DNA of 59,553 bases from positions 1 through 59,553 of the forward strand of contig JAKAXK010000003.1 of the NCBI GenBank assembly GCA_021827145.1. Direction: 5' to 3'. Positions 8,913-17,118 of this stretch are shown here, piece by piece (the stretch's first letter is position 1; each line of letters starts with the position of its first letter). Source of the DNA: Pseudomonadota bacterium (GTDB lineage: Bacteria > Pseudomonadota > Gammaproteobacteria > Acidiferrobacterales > Acidiferrobacteraceae). Below the pieces are notes generated by a model. The model was not told the DNA's origin, searched no databases, and saw nothing but the letters and a program-made list of their open reading frames with translations. The translations under genes and the position numbers were made by a program.

Positions 8913-10099
8913 GGCGCGCGTCGCAGTTGTGGGCGGCCTTGGTCAAGGAGACGCTCGGGCTTGTCCGCGACAAGGAGGCCCTGCTCATGCTGATCGTCAT
9001 GCCCGCGGTCTTCGTGCTCATCATGTCGCTCGCGCTGCAAGACACCTTCCGTCAGAATATTCCAAGGCCCATGCGGGTCATGTTCCTGGCGGGGCCGGGG
9101 GTGAGCACGGAACGGTTGCTTGCCGCCTTAAGACACGAGCACTCCCTGACGGTATCCGCGCGCATCACTCGGGACGATCGCGCCGAGCGCGCGCGCGTGC
9201 GCACCCTGGTGCGCGAGGGCCACGCCGCGCTGGCGGTGGTTTTGGCGGCCAGGCCCGGGAGCTCCCGGCCACGCACGGCGATTCTTTATGCGAACCCGGC
9301 GCTGCCAGCACAGATGCGTGCCCTCGGGATCTCGCTTGTGCGTCGCGCCTTCGCGCGTGTCGCCAGCAATAGGTTGGCGTCCATCGTGCGCCGTTTTGCG
9401 CCCCACGGCCCCGGTGTCCGGGCAGCGCCTCTGCGGCTTGTGGTGGCCAAGGGTGGCTTGGACGGCGCGCCCACGCCCACGTCCGCGCAGCAAAACGCCC
9501 CGGCCTGGGCCTTACTGGCGATGTTTTTCCTGACCGTGCCCTTGTCGGTGGCCGTGATCAAGGAGCGTCAGCAGGGCATCATCACTCGTCTGCGTGCGCT
9601 GCCCGTGCCTTCGTGGGTGCTGCTTGCCGGCAAGGTCCTGCCCTATTTTCTGATCAACAGCGTTCAGCTTCTCATGGTCCTGGGCGAGGCCATGTACGTG
9701 TTGCCGCTCCTTGGGGGTGACGCACTCACGATCGGTCATGCGCCGCTGGCCCTCGTGGTGGTGGCGGCGTCCGCCAATCTGGCGGCGATCGGTTATGGCC
9801 TGTTGCTTGCAACCTTGGTGCAAAGCCAGGAGCAGGCGACGAGTTTTGGCGCCGTGTCCGTCTTGATCATGGCCGCCATCGGCGGCATTTTGGTCCCGAA
9901 GATGGTGATGCCGGCGGCCATGCAAGAGTTTTCGGCGATCTCGCCCATGTCGTGGGGGCTGGATGGGTTCCAGGCGATCTTCGTGCGCGGCGACGGCCTG
10001 ACCGGTGTTCTCCCGGATACCTTGCGATTGCTAGGCTTTGGCGCGGCCTGCCTCCTCGTGGCGGCCGTACGATTTCACCGCGAGTTGCGGCCACAATAA
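8909..10099 (+). CDS. ABC-2 type transporter permease
   Basis: This 396-residue membrane protein has one N-terminal membrane segment (around ALLMLIVMPAVFVLIMSLAL), a soluble domain of about 170 residues, and then five or so further membrane segments including GAVSVLIMAAIGGILVP. That is the layout of ABC-2/DrrB-YhhJ permeases. The GTG start overlaps the stop of the ATPase gene. The pair forms a self-contained exporter inside the biosynthetic operon. The substrate is inferred from context only. Confidence 0.88.
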   Translation: MRRASQLWAALVKETLGLVRDKEALLMLIVMPAVFVLIMSLALQDTFRQNIPRPMRVMFLAGPGVSTERLLAALRHEHSLTVSARITRDDRAERARVRTLVREGHAALAVVLAARPGSSRPRTAILYANPALPAQMRALGISLVRRAFARVASNRLASIVRRFAPHGPGVRAAPLRLVVAKGGLDGAPTPTSAQQNAPAWALLAMFFLTVPLSVAVIKERQQGIITRLRALPVPSWVLLAGKVLPYFLINSVQLLMVLGEAMYVLPLLGGDALTIGHAPLALVVVAASANLAAIGYGLLLATLVQSQEQATSFGAVSVLIMAAIGGILVPKMVMPAAMQEFSAISPMSWGLDGFQAIFVRGDGLTGVLPDTLRLLGFGAACLLVAAVRFHRELRPQ

Positions 10100-10102
10100 T
10101 AG

Positions 10103-10405
10103 ATGGGGAAGGGTGGAGGGATGGGCGGAGCGACTGTCGGCGATCACGATGAGCTCGTGGTCGCGCTCAAGCAGCTGATCGTGACGGCCTGCAACCGGCC
10201 TGAGTCGGTTGAGGCCTTGGACGAGGACGCGCCGCTCCTGGGGCCCACGAGCCCCTGGGGCCTCGATTCCCTGGATGTGCTTCAGATCAGCTTGGCGCTG
10301 AGTCAGCATTACGCCATTCGTATCGAAGACAGCAAGGAAGCGCGCCGCGCGCTGGGCTCTGTGCGCACGCTGGCGCTCTATCTCCGGGCTGCCGGTGTCG
10401 CGTGA
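10103..10405 (+). CDS. Acyl carrier protein
   Basis: This small 100-residue protein carries the phosphopantetheine attachment motif GLDSLDVLQ with the serine at residue 56, in a helical context typical of ACPs. An ATG at 10121 (residue 7) is an equally possible start. It lies 3 bases after the permease gene, and its end overlaps the start of the ketosynthase. It should carry the growing acyl chain for the two ketosynthase-family proteins that follow and possibly for the BtrH-like protein. Confidence 0.88.
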   Translation: MGKGGGMGGATVGDHDELVVALKQLIVTACNRPESVEALDEDAPLLGPTSPWGLDSLDVLQISLALSQHYAIRIEDSKEARRALGSVRTLALYLRAAGVA

Positions 10406-11513
10406 TGTGAGGGTGGGTTTCGCGGCTTCGCACATGCGCACTCCCTTCGGGGCGGGGCAGGCGGAGCTCGTGCGCGCCTTGCGCGAAGGGAGGACTGCGC
10501 CGCGGCGTGGCCTGCCGGCGTTCCCAAGGCAGGACCGTGGGGACCTGACGGCGGCCATGGACAGCGTGGACTTCACGCCCAGCCCCAACGCTCTACGCGC
10601 GGCCCTCGCGGATGTCGCGCGTCCGGTGCACGCCGCGCTCTCCGCGCCGGACGCGTGGCTCGTCGTCGGGACCTCCGGCATCTTCTTTTTGGGCGAATAC
10701 ATGGGGCAGGGCTCCGAGTGGCTTGGATCATGCGGCGACATAGCCTGCGACCTCGCCCAGGACCTCGGGCTCGAACGTGCGCCGCTAACCTTGTCCACCG
10801 CCTGTTCGTCGAGCGCCAATGCCCTGTTGTTGGCCGCGCAGGCGATCGCGCGCGCGGAATGTCCCGCCGCGCTGGTAGTAGGCTTCGAGGCCTTGAGCCC
10901 GATCGCCTTGAACGGTTTCCGGTCGCTCTTGCTACTTGACCCACGCGGTTGTCGGCCCTTCGATCGCCATCGCGCCGGACTTCACTTGGGGGAAGGCTTG
11001 GCCGCCTTGTCCCTGCAGGCCTTGGCGCCTGATTTCCGGGGGGCGGGCGCCGTCATCCTCGGCGGGGCCCACGTCTGCGCCGCCATGGGGCCGGCTGGGC
11101 AGGCGCCGGATGCCGACGCTATGCACGCCGCCATGTCCGACGCCTTGCGCGCGGCCGCCTGCGAACCACGCGATATCGTGGCCATCAAGGCCCACGGTCT
11201 GGGCTCGGCCGATAGCGACGAGGCCGAGGCCATGGCTCTGCACAGACTTTATGGCGCCCCGCCGCCCGTGACCAGCCTCAAGGGCAGTTTCGGGCACACC
11301 TTGGGGGCGAGCGGCGCCCTTGAAACCGCGGCCTTTCTCGCCTGCCTCCAGGCGGGCTTCGTGCCGCCAGCCGCGGGCTTTGAGGAGGCCGATCCCGCGC
11401 TTGCCCTGGCGCCATTGCGAACGCCCCTGGCTGCCAGGCCGGGCCACTATCAGCTCAATTTCTTCGGCTTTGGAGCCAGCTACGTCTCCTTGGTCGTGGG
11501 CTTTGAACCATGA
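10395..11513 (+). CDS. 3-oxoacyl-ACP synthase (FabF-type ketosynthase)
   Basis: The 372-residue condensing enzyme keeps the full FabF-type triad: Cys137 in STACSSSANAL, His267 in IKAHGLGSADSDEAEA and His301 in KGSFGHTLGASGALETA. It is shorter than housekeeping FabF (about 410). The GTG start at 10395 lies inside the end of the ACP gene; GTG at 10407 is an alternative. Together with the Cys-less partner encoded next, this resembles the ketosynthase/chain-length-factor pairs of type II polyketide and aryl polyene systems. It probably builds one of the acyl chains used by DarA/DarB. Confidence 0.88.
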   Translation: MSRDVRVGFAASHMRTPFGAGQAELVRALREGRTAPRRGLPAFPRQDRGDLTAAMDSVDFTPSPNALRAALADVARPVHAALSAPDAWLVVGTSGIFFLGEYMGQGSEWLGSCGDIACDLAQDLGLERAPLTLSTACSSSANALLLAAQAIARAECPAALVVGFEALSPIALNGFRSLLLLDPRGCRPFDRHRAGLHLGEGLAALSLQALAPDFRGAGAVILGGAHVCAAMGPAGQAPDADAMHAAMSDALRAAACEPRDIVAIKAHGLGSADSDEAEAMALHRLYGAPPPVTSLKGSFGHTLGASGALETAAFLACLQAGFVPPAAGFEEADPALALAPLRTPLAARPGHYQLNFFGFGASYVSLVVGFEP

Positions 11514-12439
11514 GTCGCCCCATTTACTTTCATGCGCCCGCAACCTTCGCCCGCATGTGCGCATTTGACGACCACTCCGAGCGGGCGGCCTTTGATCAGG
11601 CGCTCGCCTTGCGCGTCCAGGATCTCTGCGGCCGATCCTTACGCCAGGCCTCACGCTTCATTCATCTGGCCGCCGTAGGCGCCCTCACTTCAGTCCGCGA
11701 GGCTGTGCCCCCTCCCTCCACCGGGGTGTATCTCGCCACGGGGCTCGGCGATCAAAGGACCCCGGCGCGGGTCTTCGCGCAGACACGCACTGACTTGGCC
11801 GCGGTCTCGCCATTCGATTTCGTCAATATGAACAGCAACACGGCGACCTACTACATAGCACGCCTTGCGGGCCTCGCCGGGCCCAACCTCACGATCAGCC
11901 AAGGGGTCTTGTCCTTCGAGTGGGCGCTGCATCAGGCCTGCATTGCCATCGAGGGGGGCCTCGACCACGCCTTGGTCGGAGGTGTAGACGAAGGTGCCCC
12001 CTCGCCCGCGGAGCTCGAACGCCGCTATGCCCTCCCTCCGGGTGAAAGCCCGGGGGAGGGGAGCGCGTGGTTCGTGTTGTCGACCGAGCCCACGCGCGCC
12101 GTGGGCCATCTCATCGACATGCATTGGCTCAGTGCCCCGCACACCGCCGATTGGCGGCGACTTTGCGACCATCTGCGGGATCTGGTCGAACAAGACCCCG
12201 TCCTCGTGTCATCGGCGGCGCGCGTGCCACGGTCCCTGGTCACTGAGATCATTGATCGACTGCCCCGCGCGATACCGCGCACCCCTCCGGCGGATTGCGG
12301 GGACTATCCCACGTGCTCTGCCTTGGCCGTCGTCCAGGGTCTGCGCGCCCCGTCGCCGCGCCCCGCCACCTTGCTCCACATATCAGCCGATGGCCGTGGA
12401 CGCTTCGTCACCATCCTCTGTCACATCGAGCGCGCGTAG
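11510..12439 (+). CDS. Ketosynthase-like protein without catalytic Cys (chain-length-factor-like)
   Basis: This 309-residue protein has the N-terminal half of a ketosynthase fold, but where active enzymes have the nucleophilic cysteine it reads TISQGVLSFE (residues 128-137), with no Cys. The HGT and GHT histidine motifs are also missing from the shortened C-terminal half. Its ATG overlaps the stop of the active ketosynthase gene (ATGA), the usual arrangement for a heterodimer partner. The likely role is a non-catalytic subunit that shapes chain length. It closes the co-directional run that starts with darA. Confidence 0.78.
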   Translation: MSRPIYFHAPATFARMCAFDDHSERAAFDQALALRVQDLCGRSLRQASRFIHLAAVGALTSVREAVPPPSTGVYLATGLGDQRTPARVFAQTRTDLAAVSPFDFVNMNSNTATYYIARLAGLAGPNLTISQGVLSFEWALHQACIAIEGGLDHALVGGVDEGAPSPAELERRYALPPGESPGEGSAWFVLSTEPTRAVGHLIDMHWLSAPHTADWRRLCDHLRDLVEQDPVLVSSAARVPRSLVTEIIDRLPRAIPRTPPADCGDYPTCSALAVVQGLRAPSPRPATLLHISADGRGRFVTILCHIERA

Positions 12440-12660
12440 TCATACGGGCGGCACCCTGAAGGCATCGCGACTCGTACCGAAACAGACACTCATATACGCG
12501 TAACGCCGATACCATTCGGTAGACCGAGATCAGAAATCCGAAGATCAAGGTCGCGAAACGATTCCCTACGTTCGTGTATCCACGGAATTACCGGAATCAT
12601 TGGCACAACCCCTATGACCTGCTACAGTCATTTGCTCAATATATAAAAAAGGGAGGATTT

Positions 12661-13071
12661 ATGAAGAAGTGGAAATTACTGGTATTCGTAGCCGTAGGCT
12701 CTTTGAGCGCCTGCGCAACACCGTCTGGTGGGGCGTCAGGCGGATCGGGGGGGCACCCGGCGGCCAAGGCGCATGCCAAGCACGCATTTTATCTGAATGG
12801 GAAGCCGCGTCCTGGCAGCAAGTTCGCCAAGCTCCGTTCCGGAATGAGCCGGCAAGAGGTCCAGGGCCTCATCGGGCCTCCGACGAGTACTACCGGTCAT
12901 ATCACAGGGAAGCAGTTCATACCTTTCTATTACGGTGGAGATACATATAGAAGCGATTGGTACTACAAAGGCGAGGGTGAATTAACCTTTTCACAACGTT
13001 ACTACCGTAGCTCCGCCGAGGGCCTTATCTACATTCGCGTGAACCCCAAGGAAAGCGGGTATCACAAGTAA
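12661..13071 (+). CDS. Small lipoprotein with SmpA/BamE-like domain
   Basis: The 136-residue protein starts with a lipoprotein signal peptide (MKKWKLLVFVAVGSLSAC, lipobox LSAC), then a Gly/Ser/Ala linker and a segment KLRSGMSRQEVQGLIGPPTS that matches the start of the SmpA/OmlA (BamE) fold. It probably sits in the outer membrane. GGGAGG lies a few bases before the ATG. The DNA upstream (12600-12655) is much more AT-rich than the cluster and may hold its own promoter. It could be a cell-envelope helper for the cluster or an unrelated neighbour. Confidence 0.8.
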   Translation: MKKWKLLVFVAVGSLSACATPSGGASGGSGGHPAAKAHAKHAFYLNGKPRPGSKFAKLRSGMSRQEVQGLIGPPTSTTGHITGKQFIPFYYGGDTYRSDWYYKGEGELTFSQRYYRSSAEGLIYIRVNPKESGYHK

Positions 13072-13086
13072 GCCATAATCAAGTCC

Positions 13087-13112
13087 CACGGGCGGCATAC
13101 CGCCGCTCCGTG
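13087..13112. terminator. Hairpin between convergent genes
   Basis: CACGG at 13087-13091 pairs with CCGTG at 13108-13112, with an inner GCGG/CCGC pairing. It lies between the convergent lipoprotein and halogenase-like genes and could stop transcripts from either side, although no T tract follows. Confidence 0.35.
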
Positions 13113-13138
13113 GCCCCTGCCGGGTGGCGGTGCGAGCG

Positions 13139-14452
13139 CTAGACGCGAATGCTGACGCGCCGTTTCTGCCAAGCCGCGATCGACCGCCATGGATTTCGCA
13201 CCTGATTCCAGTAATAGATGGCCTTGAATGCCGCGACCGAACGCCAGATAGGTGTGTCCCCGAATATGTCCCCTGCGAGCACCGATAACAGCGCCTCTTT
13301 GACCCGGAAGATATTGCGTGGCCCCATGAAGAGATCACGCATGGACGGGTGATTGATCCGGTAGATGAACCAGGACAGCTTTCGCAAGCCATCGCGCATC
13401 GCCTGTTCGTAACCCTTGAGCGCCGCCTGCGCCTCCGCGGGTTTCCGCAGGCCGGTATCCACCGCATCGGCGGCGGCGAAGGCGCTCTGCATGGCGAGCA
13501 AGACCCCCGACGAGAAGACGGGATCGATGAACGATAAGGCATCGCCCACAAGCACATAGTTCGGCCCGTAGGCGCGCTCGCAGAAGTAAGAGAAGTTCCC
13601 TGTCGCCTCCACAGGCGTCACCATCTCGGCCGAGGCGAGGCGGGCAGCGAGTTCCGGGGCTTGCGCGATAATGTCCCGAAAGAACGTTTCGACATCGGCG
13701 CGCCGCGTCTTCATGTAGTAGGGCCAGGTGACGGCCCCCACGCTCGTTGCGCCGTCAGGCAACGGAATGAACCAGAGCCAGCCGTGTTGGAACCAGAATA
13801 TGGAAATATCCCCCTCGGCCTCGCCCTCCTGCCGGATGGCCCCACGAAAGTGTGCGTACAGGGAGGCGCTGTTGTGACGCGGATTTCGATGCTTCATGTG
13901 CTCGCGGTTACCCATGAAGGTATCGCGTCCAGACGCGTCCATCACATAGCGCGCATGCCATGTTCGTCCCTTCGCCGACCCGTCGTCGGCGTGCACGAGC
14001 GAACCCGCATCGGCCGACGCGTTTTCGACGCTACGGACCCGACAACCCTCGATCACGGTGGCGCCCTGGCGCGCCGCGTTTTGCAAAAGGACCTCGTCGA
14101 ATTCGGAGCGCCGCACCTGATAGGCGTGGGGCATGGTCTTGTCCCAGGCGTCCTTGAAGGCGAATGTCTGGCTCGTGTTCTCGTGCCAGGGCGAGACGAA
14201 CTGGACCCCGCGTTTTATCATGCCGAGCGCACGTATCTCGTCGGCGATCCCGAGGCGCTCAAAAAGTGGGAGATTGGCCGGCAACAGCGACTCGCCGACA
14301 TGAAATCGCGGATGGTGGTCCTTTTCCGCCACCACAACTCGATGCCCTTGTTGGGCGAGAAGCGCAGCGGCTGTCGAACCTGCCGGCCCTCCGCCGATAA
14401 TGAGGACATCACACTCCTCCACGCCATCTTTGGACTCAGTCAGACCCGCCAT
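13139..14452 (-). CDS. Flavin-dependent halogenase-family oxidoreductase
   Basis: This 437-residue FAD enzyme shows the dinucleotide loop GGGPAGS near residue 21, then GESLLP (53-58), the halogenase motif WLWFIP (WxWxIP, residues 225-230) and the second FAD motif VLVGDALSFIDP (300-311). Lys80 falls where tryptophan and phenol halogenases have their catalytic lysine (Lys79 in PrnA). Halogenases of this group act on aromatic or phenolic substrates, so a resorcinol ring made by DarA/DarB is a plausible target. GGAGG precedes the ATG. It is transcribed against the main operon. An alternative is a geranylgeranyl-reductase-like FAD oxidoreductase without halogenase activity. Confidence 0.78.
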   Translation of the reverse strand: MAGLTESKDGVEECDVLIIGGGPAGSTAAALLAQQGHRVVVAEKDHHPRFHVGESLLPANLPLFERLGIADEIRALGMIKRGVQFVSPWHENTSQTFAFKDAWDKTMPHAYQVRRSEFDEVLLQNAARQGATVIEGCRVRSVENASADAGSLVHADDGSAKGRTWHARYVMDASGRDTFMGNREHMKHRNPRHNSASLYAHFRGAIRQEGEAEGDISIFWFQHGWLWFIPLPDGATSVGAVTWPYYMKTRRADVETFFRDIIAQAPELAARLASAEMVTPVEATGNFSYFCERAYGPNYVLVGDALSFIDPVFSSGVLLAMQSAFAAADAVDTGLRKPAEAQAALKGYEQAMRDGLRKLSWFIYRINHPSMRDLFMGPRNIFRVKEALLSVLAGDIFGDTPIWRSVAAFKAIYYWNQVRNPWRSIAAWQKRRVSIRV

Positions 14453-15083
14453 CCCATCCTCCCGTTCTTAGAAGGGCAGCTATCCCTTCGCGCTTATAGG
14501 GCCGGCCCCCTGGCGCATTGGCCGCCACGTCATACCCCCACCGCTGAGTGCCGTTGTGGGCTTCCTCGAGGCGCGGTCATCGGCCGTATACGCCTACGCG
14601 TTTTCGCGTGTGGCGACGGCCCGCTTAGAGGCCCGTGTCGGCCGCGATCCCCGCCGCTGACGCACCCCGTCACGTCGGCCCAGCCGACACATGTCATGAG
14701 CATGGCATCTCACCGTGCTTCTGACTTGATATCGCTCAAGGAGGGGGCGTGGGTGCCAACACGGGCCTTCTGGGCTGTCTGGGCCGTGGCCTCGCTGAAT
14801 ACCTGATGTGATCAAGGCTCACGATGGACGGGGGCCCGGCGGGACGGCGAATAGCGTTTCCTCTTCGTTTCGACCTTTGGCATACTGTCGAGGCTGCTTG
14901 GACGCACCACAAGGGCATGGGCTGCGTGACATGCATCCTCCGTGCCGGTGTCGACAAGGGGGTTTCAGTCCGGAGGCCCACTTAAAGCAATTTATGGCGG
15001 GGCCTGCACGGCGCCGCACGCAGGGAGATGGACCCCAGGTTGTTTCGGCCTGGGGCAAGCGAAGCGAAGGGAAGGGAAGGGGT
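14453..15083. other. Intergenic region with no recognised gene
   Basis: This stretch separates the divergent halogenase-like and methyltransferase genes. An open frame continues upstream of the methyltransferase start to 14808, but its extra 92 residues are Cys/Arg-rich and unlike protein. Promoters for both genes should lie here. Confidence 0.45.
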
Positions 15084-15830
15084 GTGCCGAAGGTGATGAT
15101 GGACGAGTTGATCGACGCGGCGGCGGCCCCTTATCGGAACGCCGGCCGGTTCTCCTGGCATTTTGCGCGCAGCAAGTTGGCGCGCGACCCCATTTTCGCC
15201 GAACTCCTGACACGCGGGCTTATACCCGACGACGCGCATATCCTTGATCTCGGCTGTGGCCTGGGCCTCCTTTTCTCGTGGCTCACGGCCGCGCAAGACC
15301 TTTGGAAACGCGCCGCGTGGCCCGCCGCGTGGCCCAAACCACCGCGCTTCGCCTCTTATCGCGGGATCGAGCGGGCTGGCCGCGACGCAGCGCGCGCCCG
15401 TGAGGCGCTGATGGTCGGTAGCGTCACATGCGGCGACATACGCACGAGCGATTTTGGGGTCGCGAATGTCGTCGCCATTTTCGATGTACTGCACTACATC
15501 GACTGTGCGTCCCAGGACGGGGTCCTGGAGCGTGTACGCGAGGCCCTGACGCCACGCGGGGGACTTCTGCTCTTACGCATAGGGGACGCCGCCGCCGGCT
15601 GGCGTTTTCATGTCACGCGCTTGGTCGATGTCGTCATGACATCCCTTCGCGGGGCGCGTCGGCAGCGATTGCACTGTCGTCCGCTCGCATCCTGGCTTGC
15701 GCGCCTCGATGCCCTCGGCTTCGATGTCACGGCGCTCCCCATGAGTCGCGGCACGCTGTTCGCCAATGTGCTGCTCGTCGCGCGCCTTCCCGCCGTGGCC
15801 GAGACCGATGTGGCATCATCGAGCGCCTGA
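15084..15830 (+). CDS. Class I SAM-dependent methyltransferase
   Basis: About 248 residues with a Rossmann methyltransferase core: motif I HILDLGCGLGLLFSWL near the N-terminus and a later strand VANVVAIFDVLHYIDC, followed by PRGGLLLLRIGD. This is the small-molecule class I family. GTG at 15084 is preferred because a repeated GAAGG ribosome site lies just upstream; ATG at 15096 is possible. It follows the halogenase-like gene divergently and probably decorates the same product, for example by O-methylation, but its position outside the main operon leaves room for doubt. Confidence 0.75.
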   Translation: MPKVMMDELIDAAAAPYRNAGRFSWHFARSKLARDPIFAELLTRGLIPDDAHILDLGCGLGLLFSWLTAAQDLWKRAAWPAAWPKPPRFASYRGIERAGRDAARAREALMVGSVTCGDIRTSDFGVANVVAIFDVLHYIDCASQDGVLERVREALTPRGGLLLLRIGDAAAGWRFHVTRLVDVVMTSLRGARRQRLHCRPLASWLARLDALGFDVTALPMSRGTLFANVLLVARLPAVAETDVASSSA

Positions 15831-15875
15831 CACCCACCGTCCCAGGTCCGACATCCGCGCGTGCGCGTAACGCAT

Positions 15876-16098
15876 CGCATCGGAAAGCAAAATCACCGCA
15901 TGTATAGAGCGCGGGCTATTGTGTAGATATTCGGTGCCATGCGGCGCCACCCACAAATATTGTTGACTCTTCAGTATGTTAGGATCGCCCGCCTTGTAAC
16001 ACTTTACGCCGATGCAGGCCGACCTCTCCCGACATCGTGCGTGATTGTGTAACAACCCAGGCCATTCTCGTCACTGGGAAAGCGAGCGCCGTACGATG
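15876..16098. repeat. About 220 bp imperfect direct repeat, copy A
   Basis: This sequence aligns with 17111-17329 along its length, with shared blocks such as ATCGGAA, GCAAAAT, TGTATA and ACTTTAC.CCGA.GCA, ending in TAACAACC.GGGCCATTCTC. Copy B starts inside the tRNA-derived att sequence. Copy A lacks a clear tRNA fragment upstream but begins at the same ATCGGAA. It probably marks the outer end of an older mini-island. Confidence 0.7.
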
Positions 16099-16112
16099 AT
16101 CGACGTCCTCGA

Positions 16113-16141
16113 CACAGTATGCCACTTAGTGGCATACTGTG
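16113..16141. promoter_or_regulatory. Perfect palindromic operator of the RelE/XRE module
   Basis: Two perfect 13-base arms (CACAGTATGCCAC and its complement) flank a 3-base spacer, ending 3 bases before the original toxin ATG at 16145. This is the form and place of an autoregulatory operator for a toxin-antitoxin pair and is likely bound by the XRE antitoxin at 16511-16834. Confidence 0.75.
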
Positions 16142-16144
16142 CTC

Positions 16145-16527
16145 ATGAATGGGGTGTTCAAACCCGCCACTTCAGTCGTTGGGCGCGCAAGGTAAGGCTG
16201 TCTGACCGGGCGCTGTGCCAAGCGGTGGAAGAAATGATTCGAGGACTGATCGACGCTGATTTGGGCGGCAGCATCGTCAAGAAGCGGATCGGGCTCGCTG
16301 GCTGAGGCAAACGCGGTGGAGCGCGAACCCTCATTGCGACGAATAAGGGCAACCGGTGGTTTTTCGTCTTCGGTTTCGAGAAGAACGAGCGCGCCAACAT
16401 CGACTCGGAAGAACTGGGTGCCCTTCAAGATCTTGCTGCTGATTTGCTGGTTAGAACGGCTCGGCAGCTCAGTGAGGCGGCCGAAGACGGTTCGCTACAG
16501 GAGATTTGTCATGACAACCAAACCTAA
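16145..16527 (+). pseudogene. Decayed RelE/HigB-type toxin gene
   Basis: Translation of both frames rebuilds a COG4737-like RelE-family toxin: MNGVFK, then HFSRWARKVRLSD, DLGGSIVKKR, GGARTLIATNKGNRWFFVFG and KNERANIDSEEL. Two lesions break it. A one-base loss in the A run at 16160-16162 shifts the frame after FK. An in-frame TGA at 16303-16305 stands where related proteins have a residue between Gly and GK. It overlaps the antitoxin gene by 17 bases. Neither lesion alone leaves a full toxin, so this half of the module looks dead while the antitoxin and operator remain intact. Confidence 0.82.
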
Positions 16528-16834
16528 GGCGCGAAGTCGAATTTTCGAGGCCGTTTATGAGACGGCAAGCGACCTGCATCGTCTCGGGTTCATCGACAAG
16601 CGCACAATGCAGAAATATGACATGTTGTGTATGGAGCCCGTCCCGGAATACGACGCGGACAGGATTCGCGCATTGCGAAAGAATCTCCACCTGAGCCAGA
16701 CCGTGTTGGCCGCTGTGTTGAATACCAGCGTGTCGACTGTGCGTAAGTGGGAGGTCGGCGACAAAAAGCCGAGCGGCCCGTCATCGAAGCTTCTTTGCCT
16801 GATTGAACGCAAAGGGCTCGAAGCCGTTTGCTAG
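16511..16834 (+). CDS. XRE-family antitoxin
   Basis: A 107-residue DNA-binding antitoxin. The C-terminal half contains a helix-turn-helix: RIRALRKNLHLSQTVLAAVL followed by NTSVSTVRKWEVGDKKPSG, the standard form of antitoxins that follow COG4737 toxins (toxin first, antitoxin second). The N-terminal helix pair likely wrapped the toxin. The ATG lies inside the end of the toxin pseudogene. The gene is intact and probably still binds the palindrome at 16113-16141. Confidence 0.85.
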   Translation: MTTKPKARSRIFEAVYETASDLHRLGFIDKRTMQKYDMLCMEPVPEYDADRIRALRKNLHLSQTVLAAVLNTSVSTVRKWEVGDKKPSGPSSKLLCLIERKGLEAVC

Positions 16835-17061
16835 CGCAGACAGGGAAGGGCAAGCGGGGGTCCCATTCGGACGAGCTTGCTCGAGCGCCACGGCCCACTG
16901 AGGCACCCCATGACTCGGGTAGCGGATGGCCTCTCGGCTAGCGCTCATATGAAACGTGCCACCTGGGATGGCCTTGGCCCCAGTTAGGTGCTCGGAGGGT
17001 GCCCGGGCACGCGCTCTGACCCAAACCGAGCAGTCACCCGACCTTGTCATAAATTGATGCT

Positions 17062-17118
17062 ATTTCAAGGAGTTGGTACGCCCTAGAGGATTCGAACCTC
17101 TGACCTTTGGAATCGGAA
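17062..17118. repeat. att-like duplicate of the tRNA-Arg 3' end
   Basis: These 57 bases match 18611-18667 with one difference (position 17078). They reproduce the 3' part of the tRNA-Arg gene from its CCA end back to the anticodon region plus 12 bases beyond. It is a partial tRNA copy and cannot make a tRNA. It marks the distal end of the mini-island next to the tRNA. Confidence 0.88.

Larger units (their letters stand above)
15876..17118. mobile_element. Putative older mini-island with RelE/XRE module
   Basis: This block lies beside the younger tRNA-Arg mini-island and has the same plan: a tRNA-derived sequence on the tRNA side (17062-17118), one toxin-antitoxin module, and the ~220 bp terminal repeat (copy A) on the far side. 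No integrase gene is present. The distal tRNA fragment expected before 15876 is reduced to ATCGGAA, so this boundary is inferred. The stretch 16835-17061 holds no recognisable gene. Confidence 0.45.

Noticed and set aside
16303-16305. TGA in the RelE-like gene as selenocysteine or readthrough
   Set aside because: There is no reason for selenocysteine in this family, and a separate frameshift upstream shows the gene is decayed.
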